Shown here one piece after another: positions 50,205-60,376 of a DNA stretch of 64,000 nt. The position numbers were made by a program, and so were the translations under genes. The stretch comes from Psychrosphaera haliotis (lineage in GTDB: Bacteria; Pseudomonadota; Gammaproteobacteria; Enterobacterales; Alteromonadaceae), in NCBI RefSeq assembly GCF_009728465.1, contig NZ_WOCD01000005.1, positions 868,001-932,000 on the forward strand, read 5' to 3'. Positions within the stretch are counted from its first letter, which is position 1. The number at the start of each line of letters is the position of its first letter. Under the pieces are notes generated by a model that did no database searches, was not told the DNA's origin, and saw only the letters and a list, made by a program, of their open reading frames with translations.

Positions 50205-51455
50205 TTAAAGAATACCGCGTGTATCAATCACTACTTTTTTCGCAAAGGCCGCTTTATCAGCAGACTTAAACTCTTTGTGATCAACCAATACAACAATCAC
50301 GTTGGCGCGCTCTAACGCTTGAGTTAATGAAGCAAACTCAACGCCTTTGCTTGTCATCGACTCTGGTAATTCACTAATGTTAGGTTCAACCGCTAATAAT
50401 TCACCAATATTGTCGTTTGCTAGGTGCTCAACAATCTGTACTGCAGGGCTTTCACGTAAGTCGTCAATGTCCGCTTTAAAGGCTAAACCTAAACAAGCAA
50501 TCACAGGCTTTTTAAATTGGTCAGCGGCTTCTTTTATTTGATCAATAACATAATGAGGTTTGTTGTCATTCACTAAGCGAGCTTGTTTGATTAGTTTGGC
50601 TTGCTCTGGGCAACTATCAACAATAAACCAAGGATCAACGGCAATACAATGACCGCCAACACCAGGGCCTGGATTCAAAATATTCACACGAGGGTGACGA
50701 TTCGCTAATTTAATCAATTCCCACACGTTAATGTGTAACTGATCACAAATTGTTGAAAGCTCATTGGCAAAGGCAATGTTAACGTCTCTGAATGAGTTTT
50801 CTGTTAACTTCGCCATTTCAGCGGTACGAGCATTAGTAATAATGCACTCGCCACGAACAAAAGTTTGATAAAGCGCAACGGCTTTAGCACTGCAAGCTGG
50901 AGAAATGCCGCCAATAACACGGTCGTTCGATACTAATTCCTGTAAAACATATCCTGGTAGTACGCGTTCTGGACAATGGGCAACATTAATATCGGCCTGC
51001 TCACCAACATCTTGTGGGAAGGTTAAGTCTGGACGCGCTTCTTTTAACCAGCCCGCTAGTTTTTCTGTCGCACCAACGGGAGACGTCGATTCTAAAATAA
51101 CCAAATTGCCTTTTTCCAATACCGGAGCAATGGCTTTAGCCGCCGACTCTATGTAACTCAAATCAGGGCTGTGGGAATCATCTTCGCCATGTTTAAACGG
51201 AGTAGGCACTGCAATCATAAAGGCTTCAGCAGGTTCAACTTGTGTGGTAGCGCGAAGGTTGCCAGTGGAAACAACGCTTTTTACAACAATATCTAAATCA
51301 GGCTCAACAATGTGAATGTTACCGGCGTTAATGGTGTCTACCGCCTTTTGGTTAATTTCAACACCCACCACTTTAATACCGCGCGAAGCAATTACCGCAG
51401 CCGTTGGTAAACCTATGTAACCTAGTCCAATAACGGAAACTTTTTTAAATTCCAT
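50205..51455 (-). CDS. wecC: UDP-N-acetyl-D-mannosamine dehydrogenase WecC
   Basis: 416 residues, NAD-dependent UDP-sugar dehydrogenase. Evidence is the NAD-binding GLGYIGLPTAAVIASRG (10-26), the STSPVGATEKL segment, the ENSFRDVNIAFANELS helix and the catalytic-Cys loop NPGPGVGGHCIAVDPWF (about 255-271). LGLAFKADIDDLRESPA near residue 320 also fits WecC. It oxidises UDP-ManNAc to UDP-ManNAcA. wecB lies directly upstream in the same operon, so the exopolysaccharide probably contains a ManNAcA-derived residue. Confidence 0.92.
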   Translation of the reverse strand: MEFKKVSVIGLGYIGLPTAAVIASRGIKVVGVEINQKAVDTINAGNIHIVEPDLDIVVKSVVSTGNLRATTQVEPAEAFMIAVPTPFKHGEDDSHSPDLSYIESAAKAIAPVLEKGNLVILESTSPVGATEKLAGWLKEARPDLTFPQDVGEQADINVAHCPERVLPGYVLQELVSNDRVIGGISPACSAKAVALYQTFVRGECIITNARTAEMAKLTENSFRDVNIAFANELSTICDQLHINVWELIKLANRHPRVNILNPGPGVGGHCIAVDPWFIVDSCPEQAKLIKQARLVNDNKPHYVIDQIKEAADQFKKPVIACLGLAFKADIDDLRESPAVQIVEHLANDNIGELLAVEPNISELPESMTSKGVEFASLTQALERANVIVVLVDHKEFKSADKAAFAKKVVIDTRGIL

Positions 51456-51456
51456 T

Positions 51457-52581
51457 TTATAATTCCTCTAAAAGCGTGTTTACAATGCGCTGACAAGCTT
51501 CACCATCACCATAAGGGTTATGGGCGCGAGCCATGTCTTCATACACGGCGGCATCGTTTAATAATTCGAATGTATTTTCTGTGATCTTTTGAACGTCGGT
51601 ACCGACTAATCTAACGGTTCCTGCTTCTACCGCTTCAGGGCGTTCAGTGGTATCGCGCATCACTAAAACAGGCTTACCTAACGATGGTGCTTCTTCTTGC
51701 ACGCCACCAGAGTCCGTAATAATCAAATAACTCTGATTCATAAGGTAAACAAACGGTAAGTAGTCTTGTGGCTCAATAAGAATAATGTTTTTGTGTTTTG
51801 ACAGCAGGCGATTCACTGGCTCTCTAACGTTTGGATTCAAATGCATTGGGTAAACAATTTGTACGTCTTCACGTTGTTCGGCAATTTCAGCAAGCGCAGC
51901 ACAAATTCGCTCAAACCCACCACCAAAACTTTCACGGCGATGACCAGTCACTAAAATCAACTTTTTCGACGCATCTAAAAAGTCGAACTTTTTAGCAAAC
52001 TGTGTTTGTAATTGACTGTCTGTTTCAAGTTTGTTTTTAACCCAAAGTAGCGCATCAATAACGGTATTGCCGGTCACTGTAATGCTCGATGGCAATACGT
52101 TTTCTTTAAGTAAGTTAGACTCAGATAATGACGTAGGAGCAAAATGAAAATTGGTGAGCGAGCCTGTTAGCTTGCGGTTGGCTTCTTCTGGCCAAGGCGA
52201 ATAAATATTGCCTGTGCGTAATCCAGCTTCAACATGACCCACTTTTATTTGTTGATAAAACGAGGCTAAGGATGCTGAAAATGTAGTGGTAGTATCACCA
52301 TGAACTAAAACAACGTCGGGTTTGAACTCCGCCAAAACAGGCTTTAAACCACTTAAAATATTGGTGGTCACGTCGTACAAGTCTTGGCCAGGCTTCATAA
52401 TATTAAGGTCGTAGTCAGGCTTAATTTCAAATAACTCTAAAACCTGATCTAACATCTCGCGGTGTTGAGCCGTTACGCAAACTTTAGCGTCTAAACCTTC
52501 TGCCGCCGCTAATTTGTGTACCAAGGGCGCCATTTTTATTGCTTCAGGGCGTGTACCAAATACCGTTAGAACCTTTTTCAT
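51457..52581 (-). CDS. wecB: UDP-N-acetylglucosamine 2-epimerase (non-hydrolysing) WecB
   Basis: 374 residues with the family start [71 protein letters not shown] and the late [29 protein letters not shown]. It interconverts UDP-GlcNAc and UDP-ManNAc in the cytoplasm. It is first in the wecB-wecC-beta-helix-femAB operon. A 213-bp AT-rich gap separates it from the divergent polysaccharide deacetylase; both promoters must lie there, but no confident promoter was assigned. Confidence 0.95.
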   Translation of the reverse strand: MKKVLTVFGTRPEAIKMAPLVHKLAAAEGLDAKVCVTAQHREMLDQVLELFEIKPDYDLNIMKPGQDLYDVTTNILSGLKPVLAEFKPDVVLVHGDTTTTFSASLASFYQQIKVGHVEAGLRTGNIYSPWPEEANRKLTGSLTNFHFAPTSLSESNLLKENVLPSSITVTGNTVIDALLWVKNKLETDSQLQTQFAKKFDFLDASKKLILVTGHRRESFGGGFERICAALAEIAEQREDVQIVYPMHLNPNVREPVNRLLSKHKNIILIEPQDYLPFVYLMNQSYLIITDSGGVQEEAPSLGKPVLVMRDTTERPEAVEAGTVRLVGTDVQKITENTFELLNDAAVYEDMARAHNPYGDGEACQRIVNTLLEEL

Positions 52582-52794
52582 TTACGCTGCCTATTTAAAT
52601 TTCCATAGCAAGTTATTAGCAATTCTAAACAAAAAGTTAGCTCGCTAATCACCTAAAATAATGAGTGTTATTCTGCCACTAGCGCCGCAATAAATATAGT
52701 CATTATATGTTGGTATTGCACATTAGGTTATTCACAAAGAAAACAACTCCGTGTACTCTTGTTAATCGCGCTGATAAGTAAGGATACAAAAGGA

Positions 52795-53739
52795 ATGTTA
52801 CATTTTGGTTTAAGCCTATTGGCCTTCATAAATAGAATAAAGCATAAAGAACACCCTCTGGCAGTATTGTATTTTCATCGTGTTATTAACGAGCCGTCAT
52901 TATTTTGCCCCGACGACATCACCTCTGCTAATTTTGAAGTGTTGCTAACCAAACTCAATAAGTACTTTAAGATATTTTCTTTGAGCCAAGCGCTAGCATT
53001 GATTGAACAAGGTAAGTTGCCTCCAAAGGCATTAGTGCTAAGCTTTGACGATGGTTATGCCGATAACTTTGATAATGCACTGCCAGTTTTTGAGAAACTA
53101 GGAATAAAAGCCAGTTTTTTTATCGCCACTAAAGGCACTGAACAAGGTTATTTGTGGAATGATGAATTGGCCGAGTCGTTAAAAAATACCATGGCAACGC
53201 AGTTTGGACTATTCGACCAGTCATTTGTACTTAATACTGAACAAGAAAAAGCAAACGCTTATTTATACCTAGTAAATAAAATTAAGTTTTTAGCGAATCA
53301 AGAACGAGACGAGGTGCTTAACGCTATTTACAAAAAGATAGGTCGTTTTGAGCCAGCTAGATGCATGATGACGGCACAACAGTTAAATAAAATAGCAAAA
53401 CTTGGTCACGATGTTGGAGCGCACACTCACTCTCATAGTATTCTTGCTATGCAGAAACTAAAGGTGGCAAAACAAGAAGTGATTGGCTCGGTTGAGTATT
53501 TAACTGACATTTTGGGTGAAGCGCCGTCGCTATTTGCCTACCCAAACGGCTGGTTTGGTCGAGACTTTAAAGTGGAACATCAACACGTGCTAAATGAACT
53601 TGGCATCCAATATGGTGTCGCAACCAATGATGGTGGTATTACATCTAAAACCAGTTTAACGGCGTTGCCTAGGTTTATGCCACATCGAAAAGAATTTAAT
53701 CAGTTTTGTTTATCAATACTAAAAATAGCCGGAGAGTAA
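52795..53739 (+). CDS. Polysaccharide deacetylase family protein (CE4)
   Basis: 314 residues from the ATG at 52795, preferred over an upstream TTG because TAAGGA lies 10 bases before it and the FHRV motif is then at the usual place. Features are VLYFHRVIN, the metal-binding LSFDDGYADNFDNALPVF (about 81-98), GHDVGAHTHSHSIL (about 204-217) with the two metal His, and LFAYPNGWFG. The enzyme removes N- or O-acetyl groups from sugar residues of the polymer, probably in the periplasm or cytoplasm. A GT4 gene follows 6 bases later. Confidence 0.9.
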   Translation: MLHFGLSLLAFINRIKHKEHPLAVLYFHRVINEPSLFCPDDITSANFEVLLTKLNKYFKIFSLSQALALIEQGKLPPKALVLSFDDGYADNFDNALPVFEKLGIKASFFIATKGTEQGYLWNDELAESLKNTMATQFGLFDQSFVLNTEQEKANAYLYLVNKIKFLANQERDEVLNAIYKKIGRFEPARCMMTAQQLNKIAKLGHDVGAHTHSHSILAMQKLKVAKQEVIGSVEYLTDILGEAPSLFAYPNGWFGRDFKVEHQHVLNELGIQYGVATNDGGITSKTSLTALPRFMPHRKEFNQFCLSILKIAGE

Positions 53740-53745
53740 CTACCC

Positions 53746-54993
53746 GTGAGCGCCACTAAAACCGTTCTGATGATCGCCTTTGAGTTTCCACCAAGTAATG
53801 GCGCGTCGGTTCCACGCATCGAAAGTTTTTATCGATATTTAAAACAGTGGGGCTGGGAAGTTATTGTATTAACCGCAAACCCAAGTGCGTATTCAAAAAT
53901 AGACTCAACCTATCAAGACGGGCCGGACGATAAAATTTACCGCACTCGAGCGCTCGATGTTCAGCGCGACTTGTCATACAAAGGTAAATACTTTTCTATT
54001 ATGGAAACTCCAGACCGCTGGGGCCTAACATGGATTCCTTCGTCGGTTAGAGTGGGCGCAAAGTTAATAAAAAAATATAAGCCCGACGTTATTTGGTCTT
54101 CTGCACCAACGCCAAGCACACATTACATTGCCAACAAATTAGCCAAACAGACAGGCTTGCCTTGGGTTGCTGACTATCGAGACCCTTGTCATTACATGAA
54201 TGGCAGCGCAGGGCGATGGTTAGACTACATCCATAAAAAAATTGACCGCCAAGTAATGCGAAATTCCGCCCACCTTACTTACGCAACTGCTGCCGTGCGC
54301 GATTTATATCAGGCTAAGTATGGTGCTTTAGTTGAAAGTAAAAATACCGTCATTGAAAACGGGTTTGACGAAGCAAACTTTGAACGGCTAGCCGCGTTAA
54401 GTTCATTAGAGCGCGCCAATACGCCGTTTGACTCAAAAAAATTCTCAATGTATTACAGTGGTGTTTTATATGCGCATGGCCGCGATCCAGTGCCAATATT
54501 TGAAGCCATAGCCATGTTAAACAATGATGGTTTAGTGAATGCCAATAACTTTGAATTAATATTTCAAGGAGCAGGCAGTGGTGAAGAATTTAGTGATGCA
54601 TTAATTGCATTAGGCATTGCTGATTTAGTTCAGTTTGTTGAGCCTGTACCCTTTATTAATGCATTAAATAATATGACACGAGCCGATGCATTGGTGCTTA
54701 TTCAAGACGCACGATTTAACAAACAAATCCCGGGCAAAGTATACGAATACCTGCGAACCCAACGTGCAATGTTAGTAAAAGCTGACTCGCAAGGTGCAAC
54801 CTACAAGTTAGCATCATCATTTGATGGCGTTGAAACCGGCATGGCAGCGGAAGAATTGGCAGTAGGAATTACAAAGCTAATTGGCAGTAAAAACGAGCAG
54901 GGTCAGGTTACTGTATATCAAAGAGATTTAACTGCCTATAACCGTGAGCAAAAGGCAAGGCAGTTAGAGCAAGTAATGTTGGGGCTTGTTTAA
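53746..54993 (+). CDS. Glycosyltransferase family 4 protein
   Basis: 415 residues. The start GTG follows a GGAGAG site. The N-terminal acceptor domain begins TVLMIAFEFPPSNGASVPRIESFYRYL and contains PWVADYRDPCHYM. The C-terminal GT-B donor domain has MYYSGVLYAHGRDPVPIFEAIAML, FQGAGSGEEF and the donor-site-like KQIPGKVYEYLRTQRAML. It presumably adds one sugar to the lipid-linked repeat unit; donor and acceptor cannot be told. Co-transcribed with the deacetylase gene. Confidence 0.87.
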   Translation: MSATKTVLMIAFEFPPSNGASVPRIESFYRYLKQWGWEVIVLTANPSAYSKIDSTYQDGPDDKIYRTRALDVQRDLSYKGKYFSIMETPDRWGLTWIPSSVRVGAKLIKKYKPDVIWSSAPTPSTHYIANKLAKQTGLPWVADYRDPCHYMNGSAGRWLDYIHKKIDRQVMRNSAHLTYATAAVRDLYQAKYGALVESKNTVIENGFDEANFERLAALSSLERANTPFDSKKFSMYYSGVLYAHGRDPVPIFEAIAMLNNDGLVNANNFELIFQGAGSGEEFSDALIALGIADLVQFVEPVPFINALNNMTRADALVLIQDARFNKQIPGKVYEYLRTQRAMLVKADSQGATYKLASSFDGVETGMAAEELAVGITKLIGSKNEQGQVTVYQRDLTAYNREQKARQLEQVMLGLV

Positions 54994-55164
54994 AGCGACT
55001 GTTCAAAATAGACATGAGCCAGCGCCTAGTTCACAACGTATGATCGTTCTATTTAATGTCCTAGTTATTATTCTATCACCCAAACCTAAAATGAGTCGTA
55101 AATTATGTTCTACACTTTAATTTCCCTATGTAACCGTGTTTCTCAATCACAAGGTTTTAGAACA

Positions 55165-58140
55165 ATGAAGAGTGTTTTTGGTTTTATGATGTTAGCGACA
55201 TTGCTTATATCCTGTAGCGGTGAATCTAAGGAAGAAACAACACAAAGTTCAACTAGCATTACAAATAATGAAAGCAACGAAAATAGCCCCCAAACATCAG
55301 TAGCCAATGAAGATGAGCTTTTTATGAGCTTCGACTTTATAGATGGAAAGATTGAGAACGGCTTTGATGAATGGTTTTATTCCGATAAGGGTAACAATGA
55401 CTGTAATGTTTACAACGGATTAAGTCAGTCAAATCTTTGCAGCATAGACGGGCTTAAGTTGGCTCCGTATTATAACTATTACAATACATCTCACATGGGG
55501 TGGACTCGATTTGGCTTTATTGACGCAGGCACATCAATAGCAAAAAAGGGATCTTCATTAAAAGTACAAATGACTGGTGGTGCCTATGCAAACTCTGAAG
55601 GTGGTGTGTCATTTATGGGACCTGAAATAAAGTCTAAGCAAGACTTTATGGACGCTGATTTAACATCACCAAACCCGGGGGAGCCTTCGACACTTGACGG
55701 CGGCCTCTCACTCTATTTAAAGAGCCAATCCTCAACTACATTATTTGATCAATTTAAAGGTAAAAATCGGCTTACTCTTTGGCTTAAAATGCCACCTGCT
55801 GTAGGTAACTTAGCCTCTCAAGTGAAATCGAATTCTCTAAGGCGGCCAAATATTCAGTTCTCAATTTATCCTTTTATCAATGATTCAAGAAAAGGACATT
55901 ATTATCATTATGTATCAAACATTCCTATGGGAGGATGGACTAAAGTTCAGTTTGATGCTCACCCTCTGCACTTTAATGGCGGCTCCCCTGGACCGTACAG
56001 TGCTTTTGATGAGGGCGGATACGAATTTAGTGGGAAAGGCCAAGAATATTTTGAACATATAGCGGCGTTAGCATTAGTACCTAGTTTTTCTAAAAACCTA
56101 CCTGTTCTTTCTGAGTACTATATTGATGAAATACGGCTTGGCTATGTAGATTATGAGAATGAAGAGACTATAAATAATGTAGGGGTTGGTTTTGATCCCG
56201 ATAAGCTTTTGTTCGACATTAGTTTTAATGATAAATACAGGTGTTTACAGTGTAGCGCCGAATACGAAGTTCGTTATGCATTTAGCCCAATAAATAATCT
56301 TAACTATGAAGAAGCCTATGTACCTAAGGAAGTTATTAACTTTAATAGAGCATTAAATAGTAGCGTTGGTTTAATCAAAAAACCAAACTCCGGTTATAAC
56401 CAAATATGGGCGGCTTTAGAGCTACAACAAGAACACAAAGTTAAGGTTGAGCAAGGTAACACCATATACTTTGCGATTAAAGATGTTTCAAAACGGGAGG
56501 GCATAGAAGAGTCCAAAGTAGATAACGAATTAGTTAACGTGCCAGGCCTTGGCGAAATTAAAAAGAAGAACCTAGTAAAAACAACCAGCTATGAATTTTC
56601 TATTATTGAAGACTCGGTTAGTGATGCGCCTTTAAGTATTGTTACAGAGGAGTTACCCATAGCAAAGAGCAATACTAAGTATAGTGCTCAACTATTAGTC
56701 TCAGGAGGCGTACCACCTTACAACTTTAACCTTACTGAGCGCCCAAATAGTACATATCAAATTAGTGAAACAGGCTTTTTGAAAGGGATAACTAAAGAGT
56801 CAGAAAGCTTTGAATTAATCGCTCAAATTAAAGACTCTGTAGGTTCTGCAATACAAAAAAGCTTTACAGTTAAGGTAGAGAGAGAACTAAATCCAATTAA
56901 TGACAAAAAAGTAATATTGTTAGCCGACTTTAAAAATTCTAGTGAAGAAACTGCGCTTAGCTTTTATGACTTAAATACAGTTATAAGGGATAGGTATACA
57001 GGCTTTAATGGCATTGGTATTTATACGAAATTTGGTATGGGTGAAGGATACAATTACCAGGGTATTCAGGGCCGAGGGTTAGACTTGACCGCAGGAGATA
57101 AATTAATTTTTACCTGGCACAACGTTTCTTATGCTGATCATGAATTTACTCCCTCTATTAGCTTCACCGACAATGATAGGCAAGGTTCCGGCAAAGAGGG
57201 AGTATGGCACCACATGGAGTCTTTAACCTTAGTTGCAAGTGACCAGAAAACATCTACATATACCCTGTCAGAACAAGAAAGTGGGCTTATTAATATTATA
57301 AATGTAGCGAAAAATAGCACAGAAAACAGTGCAATTATTTTAGATAAAATAGAGTTAGAGACTGTACAGCCCGCTATAAACTTACAACCTATTGAGCTTG
57401 TTGAGGGGGTTGAAGGTCGGCAGTACCAGTTTGATCTAAGTGAGTTTAACATTGATAAAAACATCACTAACATTGAAACTTTGTTTTTGCCTCCTGGTTT
57501 AATGCTAAATGATAACCATAACATTGAGGGTGTCCTTGTTACTGAAGGTCATTATGAGTTTGAACTTAAAATACATAGGAATGACAATATTATTATCAAC
57601 GTACCTGCCAGTATAAAAATACACCCAGAAGACTATTATACTGCCTCCAATTGCAAAGTAATTGCCAACTTTAGAGAGTGGGAAAGTAGCGGTGTTTATC
57701 TTGATTCTGATTTCAAAAAAATAATCAAGGATAAATACACTGGGCTTTACCTAAATGGCTTTACTAACACAGTAGCTAGTAGCGGTTCATATAACTATCA
57801 AGGAGTTTCTGAAGGCGCATATAAACTGTCTAATGGGGATAAGATTAGGCTGGTTTGGTATAACAACTCAGATGAAAGAAAGTACTTTAACCCAAGAATA
57901 TCGCTAACAAGTGTAGAGCGTTATTCACATGAAAGTGCTGCACAATGGGAGGAGCTTGACTCTGTTACCATTGCACCGCACTCCTACGGGTTAGCGGAAT
58001 ATATATACACTGATGATAAAAACGAATACCAGAGCATAAATGTAAATGTTAATTATGATCAAAAAGCACAATTAATATTAAATGAAATTCAATTGGTGCA
58101 AAGTAGTTCATCAAATAATGCCATTTGTAAGCTGGATTAA
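55165..58140 (+). CDS. Large surface lipoprotein with Ig-like units and duplicated C-terminal beta modules
   Basis: 991 residues from the ATG at 55165, chosen because it starts a lipoprotein signal (MKSVFGFMMLATLLISC, Cys17); a longer in-frame start at 55105 would hide it. A Ser/Thr/Asn-rich tether follows. The N-terminal 450 residues look like beta-sandwich carbohydrate-associated domains (WTRFGFIDAG, LTLWLKMPPAVG, YYIDEIRLGYVDYEN). Next is a putative Ig fold (LLVSGGVPPYNF, about 508-580). Two homologous modules (about 583-731 and 832-990) share a DxYTG motif, YNYQG, GDK....W.N.S and F.P.IS.T, separated by another Ig-like unit. I do not recognise the family as a whole. It may bind the polysaccharide at the outer membrane. 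Its stop overlaps the convergent glycosyltransferase gene. Confidence 0.8.
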   Translation: MKSVFGFMMLATLLISCSGESKEETTQSSTSITNNESNENSPQTSVANEDELFMSFDFIDGKIENGFDEWFYSDKGNNDCNVYNGLSQSNLCSIDGLKLAPYYNYYNTSHMGWTRFGFIDAGTSIAKKGSSLKVQMTGGAYANSEGGVSFMGPEIKSKQDFMDADLTSPNPGEPSTLDGGLSLYLKSQSSTTLFDQFKGKNRLTLWLKMPPAVGNLASQVKSNSLRRPNIQFSIYPFINDSRKGHYYHYVSNIPMGGWTKVQFDAHPLHFNGGSPGPYSAFDEGGYEFSGKGQEYFEHIAALALVPSFSKNLPVLSEYYIDEIRLGYVDYENEETINNVGVGFDPDKLLFDISFNDKYRCLQCSAEYEVRYAFSPINNLNYEEAYVPKEVINFNRALNSSVGLIKKPNSGYNQIWAALELQQEHKVKVEQGNTIYFAIKDVSKREGIEESKVDNELVNVPGLGEIKKKNLVKTTSYEFSIIEDSVSDAPLSIVTEELPIAKSNTKYSAQLLVSGGVPPYNFNLTERPNSTYQISETGFLKGITKESESFELIAQIKDSVGSAIQKSFTVKVERELNPINDKKVILLADFKNSSEETALSFYDLNTVIRDRYTGFNGIGIYTKFGMGEGYNYQGIQGRGLDLTAGDKLIFTWHNVSYADHEFTPSISFTDNDRQGSGKEGVWHHMESLTLVASDQKTSTYTLSEQESGLINIINVAKNSTENSAIILDKIELETVQPAINLQPIELVEGVEGRQYQFDLSEFNIDKNITNIETLFLPPGLMLNDNHNIEGVLVTEGHYEFELKIHRNDNIIINVPASIKIHPEDYYTASNCKVIANFREWESSGVYLDSDFKKIIKDKYTGLYLNGFTNTVASSGSYNYQGVSEGAYKLSNGDKIRLVWYNNSDERKYFNPRISLTSVERYSHESAAQWEELDSVTIAPHSYGLAEYIYTDDKNEYQSINVNVNYDQKAQLILNEIQLVQSSSSNNAICKLD

Positions 58141-59303
58141 ACTACTTGTTTGGCACACCAATCCCAGGTGTATTTGTTTAGGTTATCAGCCTGAGTGGCT
58201 CTGTCTGTTTCTGTGAGCAGTAAGTCACTTAAGTTTTTAGTTATGGCATCAATATCGTCTACTTTAACAACGGTACCTAAGTTTGGTTCGCTGGCCATAA
58301 TCTCTGGTACGCTACCAACATTGGTAGCTACTGCAGGACAGCCACTCGCTAATGCTTCTGTGAGTACATTAGGGCTACCTTCACCGCGGCTAGACAAACA
58401 AAATACGTCAGCAGCGTTATACCAAGTAATAAGCTCATTATTAGGTACGGCACCCACAAAGTGAACATGGTCTTTAAGGCCAAGGCTAGCAACTAAGGCT
58501 TTTAGTTCTTTACGGTAATCGCCTTCAGCGCCTTCTGAGCCTAAAATATAAAAATGAGTGTTGTTTAAGCCTAGTTGTAGGATGATCTTTTTTAGAGCCT
58601 TAATAACAACGTCAAAGCCTTTGCGGTGAATAAGGGCACCTACACCTAAAATGATCTTTTGATCGGACGGTAAACCTAGCTTGTCTCGACACTCTGCTTG
58701 ATCAATATAATAAAACGCGTCGGTATCAACGCCGTTTCTCACCACTTTTGTTTTTGAACGTGTATTGGCAATTTTATCGGCTGTGTCGGCCATTTCTTCG
58801 CTTAACGAAATAATGCTATCTACCTTAGAAAGGTAATGCGCCACTAAAGTTTCTCTTACATCGCCGTCTTGCTGGTGGAAGGCTTCCATACCGCGCAAGG
58901 TAACTCTGTAAGGTACTTTGTAGTAGTTACTAAGGTAATCACCTGTTGGCAGGTCTGGAAAGGTCCAGTGAAGATCGACTAAATCAAACTCAAAACCAAT
59001 TTGTTTAATAACATTCTTTACCGCTTGTTTATAAGTCACTACTTCCAAACCTTTAAAGTGGCCAGGAATAGAAAAGAACCGTGGATGATAAATCGTAATG
59101 CCATCGCGTTCGGTTTTAAAAGGAATGTTAGCTAAGTGTTTAAACTTATCTATAAAGCCATGCACTGGAGACCAAGGGATAGGATTAATCACTGTCACAT
59201 TCGCATATTTACTCATTGCTTTTAATCGATTAAACACAAAGATCCCATGATTAGGACGCTCAACGTTTGGGAATAAGTAGCTAATTGCGAGAATGTTTTT
59301 CAC
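58137..59303 (-). CDS. Glycosyltransferase family 4 protein
   Basis: 388 residues in GT-B fold: N terminus ILAISYLFPNVERPNHGIFVFNRLKAM, then VRNGVDTDAFYYID, ILGVGALIHRKGFDVVIKAL and the donor site LSSRGEGSPNVLTEALASGCPAVATNVGSVPEIM. It is the last gene of the minus-strand run asparagine synthase - acyltransferase/SGNH - acyltransferase - GT4, 14 bases after the acyltransferase. It should transfer a sugar to the polysaccharide repeat; donor unknown. Confidence 0.9.
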   Translation of the reverse strand: MKNILAISYLFPNVERPNHGIFVFNRLKAMSKYANVTVINPIPWSPVHGFIDKFKHLANIPFKTERDGITIYHPRFFSIPGHFKGLEVVTYKQAVKNVIKQIGFEFDLVDLHWTFPDLPTGDYLSNYYKVPYRVTLRGMEAFHQQDGDVRETLVAHYLSKVDSIISLSEEMADTADKIANTRSKTKVVRNGVDTDAFYYIDQAECRDKLGLPSDQKIILGVGALIHRKGFDVVIKALKKIILQLGLNNTHFYILGSEGAEGDYRKELKALVASLGLKDHVHFVGAVPNNELITWYNAADVFCLSSRGEGSPNVLTEALASGCPAVATNVGSVPEIMASEPNLGTVVKVDDIDAITKNLSDLLLTETDRATQADNLNKYTWDWCAKQVV

Positions 59304-59317
59304 TAAACTAAAGTCCT

Positions 59318-60376
59318 TTAATATTTGCTTTGAAACTTGCTCACCAACAAATTTTTAATCGTATACTTTTGTTTCTCTGCCCAACGACCAATAGTAACAA
59401 CAATGGTGAATGGGATAAAGAACAACGCCAATAGATACAACCAATGCGAGTTTTCGTAAGGATTAATTGCTGCGACAGTTTGAATTATTGGTCTGTGGAA
59501 TAAATAAAGAGCAAACGTTAATGAGGCCACCCATCTAATATAACTCTCAAATCTTTCTAGTACCGCAGAGAATGACTTAAGAAGTGCTGGTGAGAAGTAT
59601 ATGTGTATACAGAACATTAGTGCGTCAAAGTAATCCCCAAAAAGTTCCTTTCTTTGGATAAATGTAGAGTTAAAATCAATACTTCTGATTTCTGGGCCAA
59701 AAAAGACCAGGAGTACTAATGCAAGCAATGATATCACTGCGCGAATGAAAGAACATTCACTGCTAGTGCTTTTTTGCATCGCTTTATACAAAACAAAGCC
59801 AGCGATCCAAATTGGTAATAAAGCAAGTATTGTAGGTCCTGCGATGGCGGCAAAAATAGTTAGCAGTAGATACTTCCACTTTGATTTTAAGAAAAATGCA
59901 CAGGCAAAAATGATGTAGTAAAGCCACTCAAAGGATAGTGACCAAAAAGGTTGGTTGATACCGGGGTTAAAGCCAAGGTTCCAAACATTTTGAACCATAA
60001 AAAAAGATAGAAAATAGTTAGTAAATAAGTTCTCAGTGTCGAAAGGCCACGGTCCTCCAAGATAAAATTCAGGATTTATTTTAAAGCCGATATAGTCGAA
60101 AATGATGGTAACAACCAAGGCAGGAATTAAGACTGAATAGAGCCTGCTTATACGAGCAATGCTAAAGCTGAACAGATTTTTCTCTTTCTTTTCTGTGACA
60201 AAAGCAATCACAAAACCTGACATTACAAAGAATATCATTACCGCTGTTTGGTCATACGCTTTGGTTTGCCAGAATAGCCCACCACTGATTTTCTGTGATG
60301 CGACATGTGATAAAAATACGATCATCGCAGCTGAGAATCGCCAGACATCTAAATACAACGATAAAGATTTATTCAC
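59318..60376 (-). CDS. Acyltransferase 3 family membrane protein
   Basis: 352 residues with about ten hydrophobic helices. The family signature is near the N terminus: LDVWRFSAAMIVFLSHVASQ (with the conserved His after the first helix) and IFFVMSGFVIAFV. Proteins of PF01757 transfer O-acyl groups, often acetyl, to sugars across the inner membrane. It overlaps the next upstream gene by 4 bases. Together with the adjacent SGNH-type acyltransferase it suggests at least two different O-acylations of the polymer. Confidence 0.9.
   Translation of the reverse strand: MNKSLSLYLDVWRFSAAMIVFLSHVASQKISGGLFWQTKAYDQTAVMIFFVMSGFVIAFVTEKKEKNLFSFSIARISRLYSVLIPALVVTIIFDYIGFKINPEFYLGGPWPFDTENLFTNYFLSFFMVQNVWNLGFNPGINQPFWSLSFEWLYYIIFACAFFLKSKWKYLLLTIFAAIAGPTILALLPIWIAGFVLYKAMQKSTSSECSFIRAVISLLALVLLVFFGPEIRSIDFNSTFIQRKELFGDYFDALMFCIHIYFSPALLKSFSAVLERFESYIRWVASLTFALYLFHRPIIQTVAAINPYENSHWLYLLALFFIPFTIVVTIGRWAEKQKYTIKNLLVSKFQSKY

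Noticed and set aside
52759-52794. Upstream TTG start for the polysaccharide deacetylase
   Set aside because: No ribosome site at proper distance, and the added residues (MLIALISKDTKG) do not improve the family match; the ATG at 52795 has TAAGGA upstream.
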